From Halorubrum laminariae (GTDB lineage: Archaea > Halobacteriota > Halobacteria > Halobacteriales > Haloferacaceae), in contig NZ_JANHDL010000007.1 in NCBI RefSeq assembly GCF_024494655.1, positions 1 to 64,000 of the forward strand: a stretch of 64,000 nucleotides of DNA, written 5' to 3'. Made by a program: the position numbers and the translations under genes. The notes under the pieces are model-generated. The model saw only the letters and a list, made by a program, of their open reading frames with translations, ran no database searches and was not told where the DNA came from. Shown here one piece after another: positions 29,963 to 37,006 of the stretch (positions are counted from its first letter, which is position 1; each line of letters begins with the position of its first letter).

Positions 29963-30168
29963 ATCGATCTTTTGCGCTGCGCGAGCGACTGTGTCGCTCG
30001 CTCGGCAAAAAGCTCGACCAAAAGCACTCCTCCTTCGCTTCACTTCCTTCCGCTCAGTCGTCGGCCTCACGCTCACGGCCGTTCGCGCGAGTGAACCGGC
30101 GATCTACCGGGCTCTACGAGCCGCTCGGTCGCCGGATGCTTGTACTCCAGCTTGTTTCTCTTCCACGG

Positions 30169-30210
30169 AGCCTACTAGTAGAAACTCGTCAGGCAGTGAC
30201 GCGGGCGTAC
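30169..30210 (+). repeat. Copy B of the hairpin-bearing direct repeat
   Basis: Begins AGCCTACTAGTAGAAACTCG and ends GCGGGCGTAC. The flank continues ATTTCATATTTAC, partly like copy D. Arms ACTAGT/ACTCGT with loop AGAA form an imperfect hairpin. It is followed after 31 bases by an IS200/IS605-type hairpin. Confidence 0.8.
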
Positions 30211-30241
30211 ATTTCATATTTACGGAAGTACAAGGAGAAAG

Positions 30242-30261
30242 CCTCGCGCTTCAGCGCGGGG
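30242..30261 (+). mobile_element. IS200/IS605-type terminal hairpin (first copy)
   Basis: CCTCGCGCTTCAGCGCGGGG forms an 8-bp stem with a TTCA loop. Hairpins of this form, followed by GATGAA or GAGGAT, are typical of the right ends of IS200/IS605 tnpB elements. No tnpA or tnpB is present nearby, so this is a solo end or remnant. Confidence 0.6.
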
Positions 30262-30498
30262 ATGAATCCGATACCGCCAGCACAAGCTCTGATCGGCGTG
30301 GGTAACGGATATTTTTAAGTAATCACACACCGCATGAACAAGTATCCGAGGCGGTCTATCCGCCCGATTAATTGGACAGTATCGGGATTCCCTCACCCCA
30401 TCGCAGAAACACCCTTTCTGCGGGACTGGTGTGGATGTCGTCAAAAGTAACTCCGAATCCCATACCGGGATAGGAGTACCGGCTGATTGGCACAGCCA

Positions 30499-30597
30499 GT
30501 AGCTGTCCATTCGGACAGCTACAAACCACAATATCCCACCCCAGCGGCGCGGTGCCGTGGGAATCCTCGCGCTTCAGCGCGGGGAGGATGTCAACAT
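30499..30597 (+). mobile_element. Orphan IS1341-type right end / omega-RNA-like hairpin array
   Basis: Three structures follow each other: a perfect 10-bp hairpin at 30499-30522 (GTAGCTGTCC, loop ATTC), a weaker CCCAGCGGC/GCCGTGGG hairpin near 30539-30561, and the IS605-type hairpin CCTCGCGCTTCAGCGCGGGG at 30565-30584, ending AGGATGTCAAC. This is the layout of the 3' end of haloarchaeal tnpB genes, from which sense-overlapping RNAs (sotRNA/omega-RNA) are made. The tnpB gene itself is absent. AT-rich TATTTTTAAGT at 30310-30320 could be what remains of the left side. Confidence 0.55.
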
Positions 30598-30765
30598 GGA
30601 ATTATCTGTGAGGAAATTGCTGCTGAGGAGGAGCATGGAATGATGACCGCCGAGAGTGGTTTGTTTCTGTAGCGCTCGATCGTACTGAGTCAGAATAGCC
30701 TTGATCGTATCGGCATTTAGAACCCTTCGTCTACAGATGGACCCGAGAGAGCATCCGGGGAAGTC

Positions 30766-30772
30766 TTTAGTA
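30766..30772 (+). promoter_or_regulatory. TATA element of the wHTH-PemK module
   Basis: TTTAGTA lies 25-31 bases before the ATG at 30797, consistent with a leaderless transcript. An AT-rich stretch (ACATCTAATACAAAATAGT) lies between it and the start, where autoregulation by the antitoxin would be expected. Confidence 0.55.
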
Positions 30773-30796
30773 CATCTAATACAAAATAGTACAGAT

Positions 30797-31159
30797 ATGC
30801 CAATCAGTGCTGATCGGTTTGAGGAGATCGACAACGATGAGGGACAACCGAGGCCCGAGACGAATGCTGCCAGAATACTCGAATTTCTCGAAGAGCGTGC
30901 AAGCGAGGCGTTCACCCAGACCGAGATCGCAGAGGCGACCGAGGTCAAGCGCGGCTCGGTCGGACCGACGCTGGTGCGGCTTCGGGAACGCGCGAGAGTA
31001 GACCACAGGGGACAATACTGGCGAATCAGTGATCACGGCCGGAGTGTCGACGCTGCAACGAACCACACTAGTGAAGTCGCAGCAAGTCACGAAGAAACCC
31101 CGTTCGAGTACGACGAGTGGCAGGAGTACGCGGTCGACCCGCGTGAACAGCGTGAGTGA
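30797..31159 (+). CDS. Winged-helix antitoxin-like regulator
   Basis: A 120-residue protein starting MPISADRFEEIDNDEGQP. Residues 25-85 form a winged helix of the MarR-like kind (ARILEFLEERASEAFTQTEI, ATEVKRGSVGPTLVRLRERA, VDHRGQYWRIS). The C-terminal tail EYDEWQEYAVDPREQRE is acidic and could wrap the toxin. Its stop overlaps the start of the PemK gene. The frame is open from 30701, but the ATG at 30797 matches the promoter. It probably neutralises the toxin and represses the pair. Confidence 0.82.
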   Translation: MPISADRFEEIDNDEGQPRPETNAARILEFLEERASEAFTQTEIAEATEVKRGSVGPTLVRLRERARVDHRGQYWRISDHGRSVDAATNHTSEVAASHEETPFEYDEWQEYAVDPREQRE

Positions 31160-31505
31160 CGCCTATCGCAGGGGGGATGTCTTCTGGGCTCCCGATCCTT
31201 TCAGAAGGGGCTCAAACCCTCGACTCTGGTTAACTCTGGTCGCAGAGCATCTACCGTATCCCGGCGAAGAGTACGTGTGTGCTGCACTCACCACGAGCGA
31301 TCTTCCAGCGAACTACGAAGTCGGCGATGCGTGGATCACGGGGCGAAATCCCGATAAAACATCGTACTGCTCTCCGTGGGTCATCGGAACCGTCAAACAC
31401 CGTGCAGTAGCGAGCCCGCAGGGACGCGTCACGACGAAGTTCACCGATCAGATAGTTGAACAGAGTAAGGCAGTTCTTGACGGCTCCTGGAAACCGCCGG
31501 AGTAG
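31152..31505 (+). CDS. PemK/MazF-family toxin
   Basis: A 117-residue protein starting at GTG (V/MSDAYRRGDVFWAPDPF). The GDVFWAPDPF strand and the later VCAALTTSD and YCSPWVIGTVKHRAVASPQG blocks have the PemK/MazF RNA-interferase fold, though more divergent than bacterial MazF. It should cleave mRNA. The GTG at 31152 overlaps the antitoxin stop (GTGAGTGA); another GTG at 31143 is possible. Repeat copy C starts 36 bases after the stop. Confidence 0.8.
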   Translation: MSDAYRRGDVFWAPDPFRRGSNPRLWLTLVAEHLPYPGEEYVCAALTTSDLPANYEVGDAWITGRNPDKTSYCSPWVIGTVKHRAVASPQGRVTTKFTDQIVEQSKAVLDGSWKPPE

Positions 31506-31540
31506 CGCGAGACGTCCGTTCAGGCGTTCTACTTTCATCC

Positions 31541-31602
31541 AGCCTACGAGTAGAAACTCGTCCGGTAGTGTCGCGCGCACGATTCAAAAATGTAGTAGAA
31601 CC
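31541..31602 (+). repeat. Copy C (longest) of the hairpin-bearing direct repeat
   Basis: Begins AGCCTACGAGTAGAAACTCG, continues TCCGGTAGTGTCGCGCGCAC and ends TTCAAAAATGTAGTAGAACC. The perfect hairpin ACGAGT-AGAA-ACTCGT is at its 5' side. It shares its 5' part with copies A and B and its 3' part with copy D, so it links all four. Confidence 0.8.
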
Positions 31603-31683
31603 CTCTACAGTTTGTTTCCGTCAGTCGGCGTCTACTCGGCCAGCTCATCGTATTTGTCGCTGAATTCGCGGATAAACCCACCG

Positions 31684-32214
31684 TCAGCGGGGAGAAGATT
31701 CGGCAGCGTCGTCGGTGGTGTCCGAATAACGTGCTCGCCAGTAGCCTTGGGCGTATGCGCCGAGGAACATCCCGAGAAGCGCCCACAAAATCGGATAGTT
31801 CCCGATGCCGACGCTCGCGTACGCCGCCCCCGGACAGATCCCCGACACGCCCCAGCCGACACCGAAGATCGCCCCGCCGACGACGACGTTGCGGTCGAAC
31901 GCTTTCACCCGGCGCGTGTACTCGCTGGCCGTTACTGGTGCTCGATCGAGGTACCGCGTGGCGACGGCGAAGGCAAGGCCCGTCACGACGGCCGCACCAC
32001 CCATAACGAACAGGAGACCGAAGTCATCGAACTGCAGGAAATCCAGCACGACCTCGGGACGAGCCATGCCGCTGATCGCTAGGCCCACCCCGAAGATCAG
32101 CCCACCTGCGTAGATCACCGGCATAAACAACGGACTGCGCTTGGGGTTGCCTGCGGGTCGCTCCTCTCTGGTCGCACTTTTCGAAGCCTCTCGCTGGTCA
32201 TTCGTGCCACTCAT
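31684..32214 (-). CDS. YeeE/YedE transporter, C-terminal half protein
   Basis: A 176-residue membrane protein with about five helices: a short cytoplasmic N-terminus, then SPLFMPVIYAGGLIFGVGLAISGM and, later, VVGGAIFGVGWGVSGICPGAAY. The Gly-rich SGICPGAA motif with its Cys corresponds to one of the two Cys sites of thiosulfate importers such as TsuA/YeeE. In those proteins this half is fused to the half encoded by the next gene. Start MSGTNDQREAS at 32212-32214 overlaps the preceding gene by 4 bases (ATGA type), so the halves should be made together and form one transporter. Confidence 0.85.
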   Translation of the reverse strand: MSGTNDQREASKSATREERPAGNPKRSPLFMPVIYAGGLIFGVGLAISGMARPEVVLDFLQFDDFGLLFVMGGAAVVTGLAFAVATRYLDRAPVTASEYTRRVKAFDRNVVVGGAIFGVGWGVSGICPGAAYASVGIGNYPILWALLGMFLGAYAQGYWRARYSDTTDDAAESSPR

Positions 32215-32705
32215 GGAGCCACCCCTACGGCCTGCACGAGTTGGGCCGTTCCGATCGCAATAGCGAGGAACGTCGCAACGTTCACGAGTGAGGTGTTCGA
32301 GAGCGATCCGACGCCGCAGACGCCGTGACCCGACGTACACCCCTTGCCGAGGCGGGTTCCGACGCCGACGAGAAAGCCGCCGCCGAGCAGACGCCACCAC
32401 TGGACCTCTGTCGTCCAAATCCCGCCCTGAAAGAGGGCTGCGTACACGGCAGCGCCGCTGACGATACCGGCCGTGAATACGAATCGCCAGTTCCGTGACT
32501 CGACGTATTTGAATCGGTTGAACCGGGGCACATCGGAGATGTACGATAGCGTCGATTCTAGGAACGTGCTCGCACCAGCGATGATTCCCGTAGCGAGATA
32601 GATGACCGCGACACCGAGCCCGACGAGCAGTCCACCGAGGAGATACTGGGCGACTCCGCGCGGGAAGAACTCGGTGAGCGGAAGCACTGGGATACCCTCG
32701 ATCAT
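32211..32705 (-). CDS. YeeE/YedE transporter, N-terminal half protein
   Basis: A 164-residue membrane protein with about five helices. Its signature is TRLGKGCTSGHGVCGVGSLS, the Cys-containing pore motif of the YeeE/YedE (DUF395) family, with a second motif AAVYAALFQGG before it. Structural work on bacterial TsuA shows these Cys relay thiosulfate through the membrane. It lies between the rhodanese-dioxygenase gene (1 base away) and the other half gene (4-base overlap), so import of a sulfur compound is coupled to persulfide handling. Confidence 0.87.
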   Translation of the reverse strand: MIEGIPVLPLTEFFPRGVAQYLLGGLLVGLGVAVIYLATGIIAGASTFLESTLSYISDVPRFNRFKYVESRNWRFVFTAGIVSGAAVYAALFQGGIWTTEVQWWRLLGGGFLVGVGTRLGKGCTSGHGVCGVGSLSNTSLVNVATFLAIAIGTAQLVQAVGVAP

Positions 32706-32706
32706 C

Positions 32707-33894
32707 TCAGTTCGTCAACGCCGTTTCGCTCGCTGCACAGTTGTTCGGCCCGAGTTCGAGTTCGAACGCCTCCTCGTCATCGGGTGATTCCTGCCCGAGG
32801 TTAGCGGCGATGATCTCCTCGTAGTTCGCCGGGCGCGGTGGCATATCCGAGACGATGAACTCGACGAACGCCGCTTCGTCCACCGAGAGCGCATCCATCG
32901 CGTTTCGCAGCTCACCGAGCACAGCGGTGTACGTGCCATCTTCGTTCGGCGTTGCGGATTCGCTGAAGTGGGCGGGTGCAATAACCGTCTCGTCAGGCTG
33001 GGTCAGGACCGTCTCGGTGAGTGACTCGTAGAGCGTCCTCGCAGCGTCTCTTACCGCTCCGGGGTCTTCGAGATCGGGACGGGCGACGCTCTCGGTGAAC
33101 AGTCCGTCGCCGGTGAACAGGACGTTCCCGACCTTGTATGCGGTCATCCCCGTCGTGTGACCTGGCGTGTGGAGCACGTCGATCTCGGTGTCGCCGACGG
33201 TGAGCGTGTCGCCGTCTTCGACGGGTTCGTACTGATGGTCGTACGCGACGCCACGCGCTGCAGCGGCGGCGGGCACGACCGGGGTCGCGTCCGTCCGCTC
33301 GGCGATTTCTCGGATTCCGGAGATGTGATCCGCGTGGATGTGCGTGTCGAGCGCGTAGGTGAGTTCAGCCCCGAGGGTTCGAGCGTCTCGGACGTAGTCG
33401 TCGGCGAACGCCCGGAGCGGGTCGATGACCGCTGCTTCACCGTCGGAAACGACGAGATACGCGAGACACCCGCTCGACGGACGCTGGTACTGTGCGATCG
33501 TCGCGTCGCTATCGACATCTAGTTCGGTGTATTCGTAGATGCGCGCCCAGCCCTTCATTCCGCGTTCGAGATGGTTGACATCGAACCCCTCCGCTCTGAG
33601 GTTCTCGGCGATCATCTCGCTGGATCCGCCCTTCGCACACAACACGGTTATCTTCCGTTCGTCGGGGAGATCCGCCAGAAGATCCCGCGGAATCCCGTCC
33701 AGTAACTGGAAGTACGGATAGTTCACGATCTCGACGTTCTCGCTTTCGATGTGCCACTCCTCGAAGTCGTCTCCGGAGCGCACGTCGAGGACGAACACGT
33801 CCTCGCCGCTATCGATCCGCTCTTTCAGCCGCTCTGGTGTAACCAATTCAACATTTTCTCCGGTAGCGGGACTGCCTTCATCGCTCATGGACAT
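32707..33894 (-). CDS. Rhodanese-MBL fusion, ETHE1-like persulfide dioxygenase
   Basis: A 395-residue two-domain protein. Residues 15-120 are a rhodanese with loop LCAKGGSSEM (Cys86). Residues 130-350 are a metallo-beta-lactamase domain with the metal motif THIHADHISG (His185, His187, Asp189, His190) and LHTPGHTTG, as in ETHE1-type persulfide dioxygenases. The usual order is MBL then rhodanese; here rhodanese comes first. It should oxidise or transfer sulfane sulfur. It is the first gene of the minus-strand operon with the two transporter halves. ATGs at 33894 and 33888 are both possible. Confidence 0.88.
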   Translation of the reverse strand: MSMSDEGSPATGENVELVTPERLKERIDSGEDVFVLDVRSGDDFEEWHIESENVEIVNYPYFQLLDGIPRDLLADLPDERKITVLCAKGGSSEMIAENLRAEGFDVNHLERGMKGWARIYEYTELDVDSDATIAQYQRPSSGCLAYLVVSDGEAAVIDPLRAFADDYVRDARTLGAELTYALDTHIHADHISGIREIAERTDATPVVPAAAAARGVAYDHQYEPVEDGDTLTVGDTEIDVLHTPGHTTGMTAYKVGNVLFTGDGLFTESVARPDLEDPGAVRDAARTLYESLTETVLTQPDETVIAPAHFSESATPNEDGTYTAVLGELRNAMDALSVDEAAFVEFIVSDMPPRPANYEEIIAANLGQESPDDEEAFELELGPNNCAASETALTN

Positions 33895-34092
33895 CCCTCT
33901 CTACAAACCAGTCGCCAATAAAACTTTGCATAGTAATTCTACTACTACACAAGGCTAGTTTAGGAAACCCGATTATAATCACGCATAGGAGCGTATAGCG
34001 TGAAAGTACGGATTATGATAATGTATTATCTGTGGTTTACTATCGATGCACTTTTAGCGGAGGACATAGTATTGGGGAGCGTAGTCAATATC

Positions 34093-34341
34093 ATGGCCAA
34101 GTACGAAATAACCGAGACGCTCGACGTGAAGGGACAGAATTGCCCGATGCCGGTCGTCAAGACCAAACAGCACATCGACGAACTGGGAGAGGGTGCGGTT
34201 CTGGAAGTCCTCGCAACGGATCCCGGAAGTATGAGCGACATCGCCGGGTGGGCGGAGACCACCGAAGGTGTGGCGCTCGTCGATCAAGATGAGGGTGACG
34301 AGGTCTTCACCCATTACGTTCGCAAGACGGAGAGACGATGA
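34093..34341 (+). CDS. TusA-family sulfur carrier
   Basis: An 82-residue protein with the TusA motif GQNCPMPVVKTKQ (Cys17), followed by LEVLATDPGSMSDIAGWAE, the typical two-layer fold. The Cys carries sulfur as a persulfide. The ATG at 34093 (MAKYEITETLD) is the family-typical start. Its stop overlaps the next gene (ATGA). It is divergent from the rhodanese-dioxygenase operon, with a 200-base AT-rich control region between them. Confidence 0.92.
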   Translation: MAKYEITETLDVKGQNCPMPVVKTKQHIDELGEGAVLEVLATDPGSMSDIAGWAETTEGVALVDQDEGDEVFTHYVRKTERR

Positions 34342-34922
34342 GTACGGACGCACCACGAACGGCCACTGCTGACGACGAACCCCCGAGCCGCGCAGAACTC
34401 GAAGCGCGAATTGTGGAACTAGAGAATCGACTCGGCCACGTCGAGTCCGAACGCGACGACGAACGGCCGAAGATGTCGATCATAGCGACGAAGGGAACCC
34501 TCGATATGGCGTACCCGCCGCTCATCCTCGCCAGCACTGCCGCCGCGTTCGGATACGAGGTGACTGTCTTCCACACGTTCTGGGGGTTGGACATCATTCA
34601 CCAGGAGAAGTCGAGGGATCTGAAGCTGAGCTCCGTCGGCAATCCCAACATGCCGGTTCCAAACGTGATCGCCGCGCTCCCGGGGATGGATCGTATGACG
34701 ACGAAGCTGATGGAACGACAGATCGAAGACAACGACACGGCGTCGATCGAGGAACTCATCGACACGTCGCTCCAGATGGGCGTCGAGTTCCAAGCCTGTC
34801 AGATGACCATAGACCTGATGGACTACGACGAAGACGACTTCTATGACGGTGTCACCGTCGGTGTCGGGGCCGCAACGGCAATTCAGGATATGGCTGAATC
34901 CGACATCCAAATTCTGGTCTAA
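34338..34922 (+). CDS. DsrE/DsrF-like (DsrE2) protein
   Basis: A 194-residue protein. Residues 1-45 are a charged, coiled-coil-prone extension (ARIVELENRLGHVESERDDE). The DsrE fold starts at KMSIIATKGTLDMAYPPLIL, with YEVTVFHTFWGLDII, and near the end a Cys in MGVEFQACQMTIDLM, the place of the active Cys in DsrE-type carriers. It should exchange sulfane sulfur with TusA, encoded just upstream with a 4-base overlap. Confidence 0.9.
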   Translation: MSTDAPRTATADDEPPSRAELEARIVELENRLGHVESERDDERPKMSIIATKGTLDMAYPPLILASTAAAFGYEVTVFHTFWGLDIIHQEKSRDLKLSSVGNPNMPVPNVIAALPGMDRMTTKLMERQIEDNDTASIEELIDTSLQMGVEFQACQMTIDLMDYDEDDFYDGVTVGVGAATAIQDMAESDIQILV

Positions 34923-34937
34923 CACTGACAGTTCAAA

Positions 34938-35639
34938 ATGTCACGACCATCAGCAAAGGAGATCGACCCGACCGACGCCGAACACAGAGAGATGGGTGAG
35001 GGCCTGTTGGAAGAGAACATGGGTCCGAGCTCGGCGACGGCGCACCTCTACCGCGGTGAGATCCACCGTATGAAGTTCTGGCGCGAGCGTCTCGATCGCA
35101 CGACGAACTGGGCCGTTCTCGTCATCTCTGCAATCATTACGTGGGCGTTCTCACGGCCGGATTCGCCCCACTATATGCTGCTTATGGGTATCGCGACGCT
35201 CTCCGTGTTTTTGCTGATCGAGGCACGTCGGTATCGGGGATACGACATCTGGCGGAGTAGAGTCCGGAAATTACAGGAAAACGTCTTCGCGTACGGGTTG
35301 GATCCGTCCGCCGGACTCCCCGACCCGGAGTGGCGTGAGACCCTGAGTCAGGATTACCGAGAACCGACGCTTAAAATCAGTACGGAAGAGGCGATAGCTC
35401 ACCGACTCCGACGGGTGTATCTCCCGCTGTTTTCCGTGTTGCTCGCCGCGTGGCTCGCGCGTATTACTGCTTTCTCGCCGGAGCCAGTACTGAGGAGTGC
35501 CGCCGTCGGGATGATACCCGGAGCGGTCGTTGTCGGAACCGTATTGCTGTTTTATCTCAGTGCAGTCGCTGTGGCGATTCGGCCGCGGACGTGGCACGCG
35601 AAGGGCGAACTGCGCTCTGAAGACCTGCGACGACGGTGA
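34938..35639 (+). CDS. DUF2270 family membrane protein
   Basis: A 233-residue protein. A cytoplasmic N-terminus with HLYRGEIHRMKFWRERLDRT precedes a helix pair at about 55-95 (NWAVLVISAIITWAFS, MLLMGIATLSVFLLIEARR). A cytoplasmic linker and a second helix pair at about 160-215 follow. I recognise this as DUF2270, whose function is not known. It lies 15 bases after the DsrE gene in the same direction and is probably co-transcribed with it, but a sulfur role is only inferred from position. Confidence 0.82.
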   Translation: MSRPSAKEIDPTDAEHREMGEGLLEENMGPSSATAHLYRGEIHRMKFWRERLDRTTNWAVLVISAIITWAFSRPDSPHYMLLMGIATLSVFLLIEARRYRGYDIWRSRVRKLQENVFAYGLDPSAGLPDPEWRETLSQDYREPTLKISTEEAIAHRLRRVYLPLFSVLLAAWLARITAFSPEPVLRSAAVGMIPGAVVVGTVLLFYLSAVAVAIRPRTWHAKGELRSEDLRRR

Positions 35640-35747
35640 ATCTGGAAATCTGCGACCACAGACGGACGCGGAGCTTGTGATCGTGCACCGCCGCTCGGCT
35701 TACCGGGACGAAAACATTTAGACGGCTATCCCGAGTCGAACCGTGTG

Positions 35748-36974
35748 ATGGGAGCGTTGTCTCGGCCGGGATCGTTTTTGATCGGAACCCTGTCAGATAT
35801 TCGGGAAGACGGACCGGTGTCGATCCTGCTCGTCGTCTCGCTCGGATGGTTTCTCACGCTCGGCGTCCGGATCGTGTACCCGGCGTTGCTACCGCAGGTG
35901 ACTGCCGAGTTCGGCGTCAGCAACGCCACGACCGGCGCGTTCATCGGCCTGCTCTGGACGACATACGCGCTGTTGCAGTTCCCGGGCGGTGCGATCGCCG
36001 ACATCGTCGGCGAGCGGCTGGTGCTCGCCGGCAGCATCCTCCTCTCGGCGGGCGCGGTGAGCGTGATCGTGCTCTCGACGACCGTCGAGACGTTCGTGCT
36101 GGCGACGGTGCTGCTCGGCCTCGGCACGGGACTGTTCGGTACGACGCGGCTCACGGTCATCTCGGCGCTGTTCGACCAGATGCGAACGACCGCAATCAGC
36201 GTGAACCAGGCCGCCGGGAACGTCGGCAACGTCGTTCTCTCGGCGAGCGCCGGGTTCGTGAGCGTCTACCTCGGCTGGCGGTGGGGGTTCGGCTTCTTGC
36301 TACCCATGATGGTCGCGTGTGCGATCGGCCTGTGGATCGCGTTGCCTCGACGGGCCTCCCCCGCGACCGGCGATGAGTCCTTTCGCCAGACGATGCGGAA
36401 GGTCGCGGCGGCGGTGCGGCGACCGCCCGTGCTGGCCGTCACGGCGCTGCTTTCGCTCAACATGTTCTTGTACCAGAGTCTGACCGGCTTCTTACCGACG
36501 TACCTCGTCGCGCAGAAGGGTGTCGACCCCGGCTCGGCCGCGACGCTGTACAGCCTGTTTTTCGCGGCCGCGATCGGCGTGCAGTTCCTCTCTGGAATCG
36601 TGGCCGATCGCCGCGGAAATCGTGTCGCTATTATCGTGTTTATCAGCCTCAGCGTCCCCGGGTTCGTACTGTTGACGGTCGTTGAAACGTTTTCGGCGCT
36701 GGTCGCCGTCACCGTCCTGTTGAGCTTCTTCCTCGGCGCGATGCCGCCAGTCAACGCAGCGGGTCTCGCGTCGCTGCCGCCGGAGATTCAGGGTAGCGGG
36801 TTCGGACTCCTCCGAACCGGCTATATCGCGTTCGGAGCGCTCGGACCGCCGGCGGTCGGTCTCTTGGCGGACGCGGGTCGATTCGACGCCGCGTTTCTGG
36901 CTCTCGGCGTCGTCGCGCTCGCGACGAGCGCGTGGGCAATCGTCTTCGAGCGCGTCGGCCGCATGCTCTCGTAG
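35748..36974 (+). CDS. MFS transporter
   Basis: A 408-residue transporter with 12 helices. The family signature between helices 2 and 3 is GGAIADIVGERLVL, and the duplicate in the second half is SGIVADRRGNRVAI. Helix 1 follows a short N-terminal cytoplasmic part. Substrate is unknown. A GTG directly precedes the ATG (35745). It is separated by about 100 bases from DUF2270 and may have its own promoter. Confidence 0.88.
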   Translation: MGALSRPGSFLIGTLSDIREDGPVSILLVVSLGWFLTLGVRIVYPALLPQVTAEFGVSNATTGAFIGLLWTTYALLQFPGGAIADIVGERLVLAGSILLSAGAVSVIVLSTTVETFVLATVLLGLGTGLFGTTRLTVISALFDQMRTTAISVNQAAGNVGNVVLSASAGFVSVYLGWRWGFGFLLPMMVACAIGLWIALPRRASPATGDESFRQTMRKVAAAVRRPPVLAVTALLSLNMFLYQSLTGFLPTYLVAQKGVDPGSAATLYSLFFAAAIGVQFLSGIVADRRGNRVAIIVFISLSVPGFVLLTVVETFSALVAVTVLLSFFLGAMPPVNAAGLASLPPEIQGSGFGLLRTGYIAFGALGPPAVGLLADAGRFDAAFLALGVVALATSAWAIVFERVGRMLS

Positions 36975-37006
36975 CTCACCGTCCCGCGGTCGCCGTCACT
37001 CCCAGT

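Larger units (their letters stand above)
29861..30796. other. 936-base accessory intergenic region with repeats and IS remnants
   Basis: No convincing gene lies between the DUF433 antitoxin and the wHTH antitoxin. The stretch holds repeat copies A and B, two IS200/IS605-type hairpins, one further perfect hairpin and the promoter of the wHTH-PemK pair. Between A and B is a low-complexity non-coding stretch, near 30010-30080, rich in CTTC and CTC runs. Its base composition is lower in GC than the core genes. Short open frames here have haloarchaea-unlike, Ser/Arg-rich translations and are rejected. Confidence 0.7.

Noticed and set aside
29603..30094. 163-codon frame on the plus strand
   Set aside because: Antisense to the DUF433 antitoxin and runs through the repeat; a shadow.
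30574..30948. 124-codon frame on the minus strand
   Set aside because: Overlaps the IS remnant and the wHTH antitoxin; Ser-rich, non-acidic translation.
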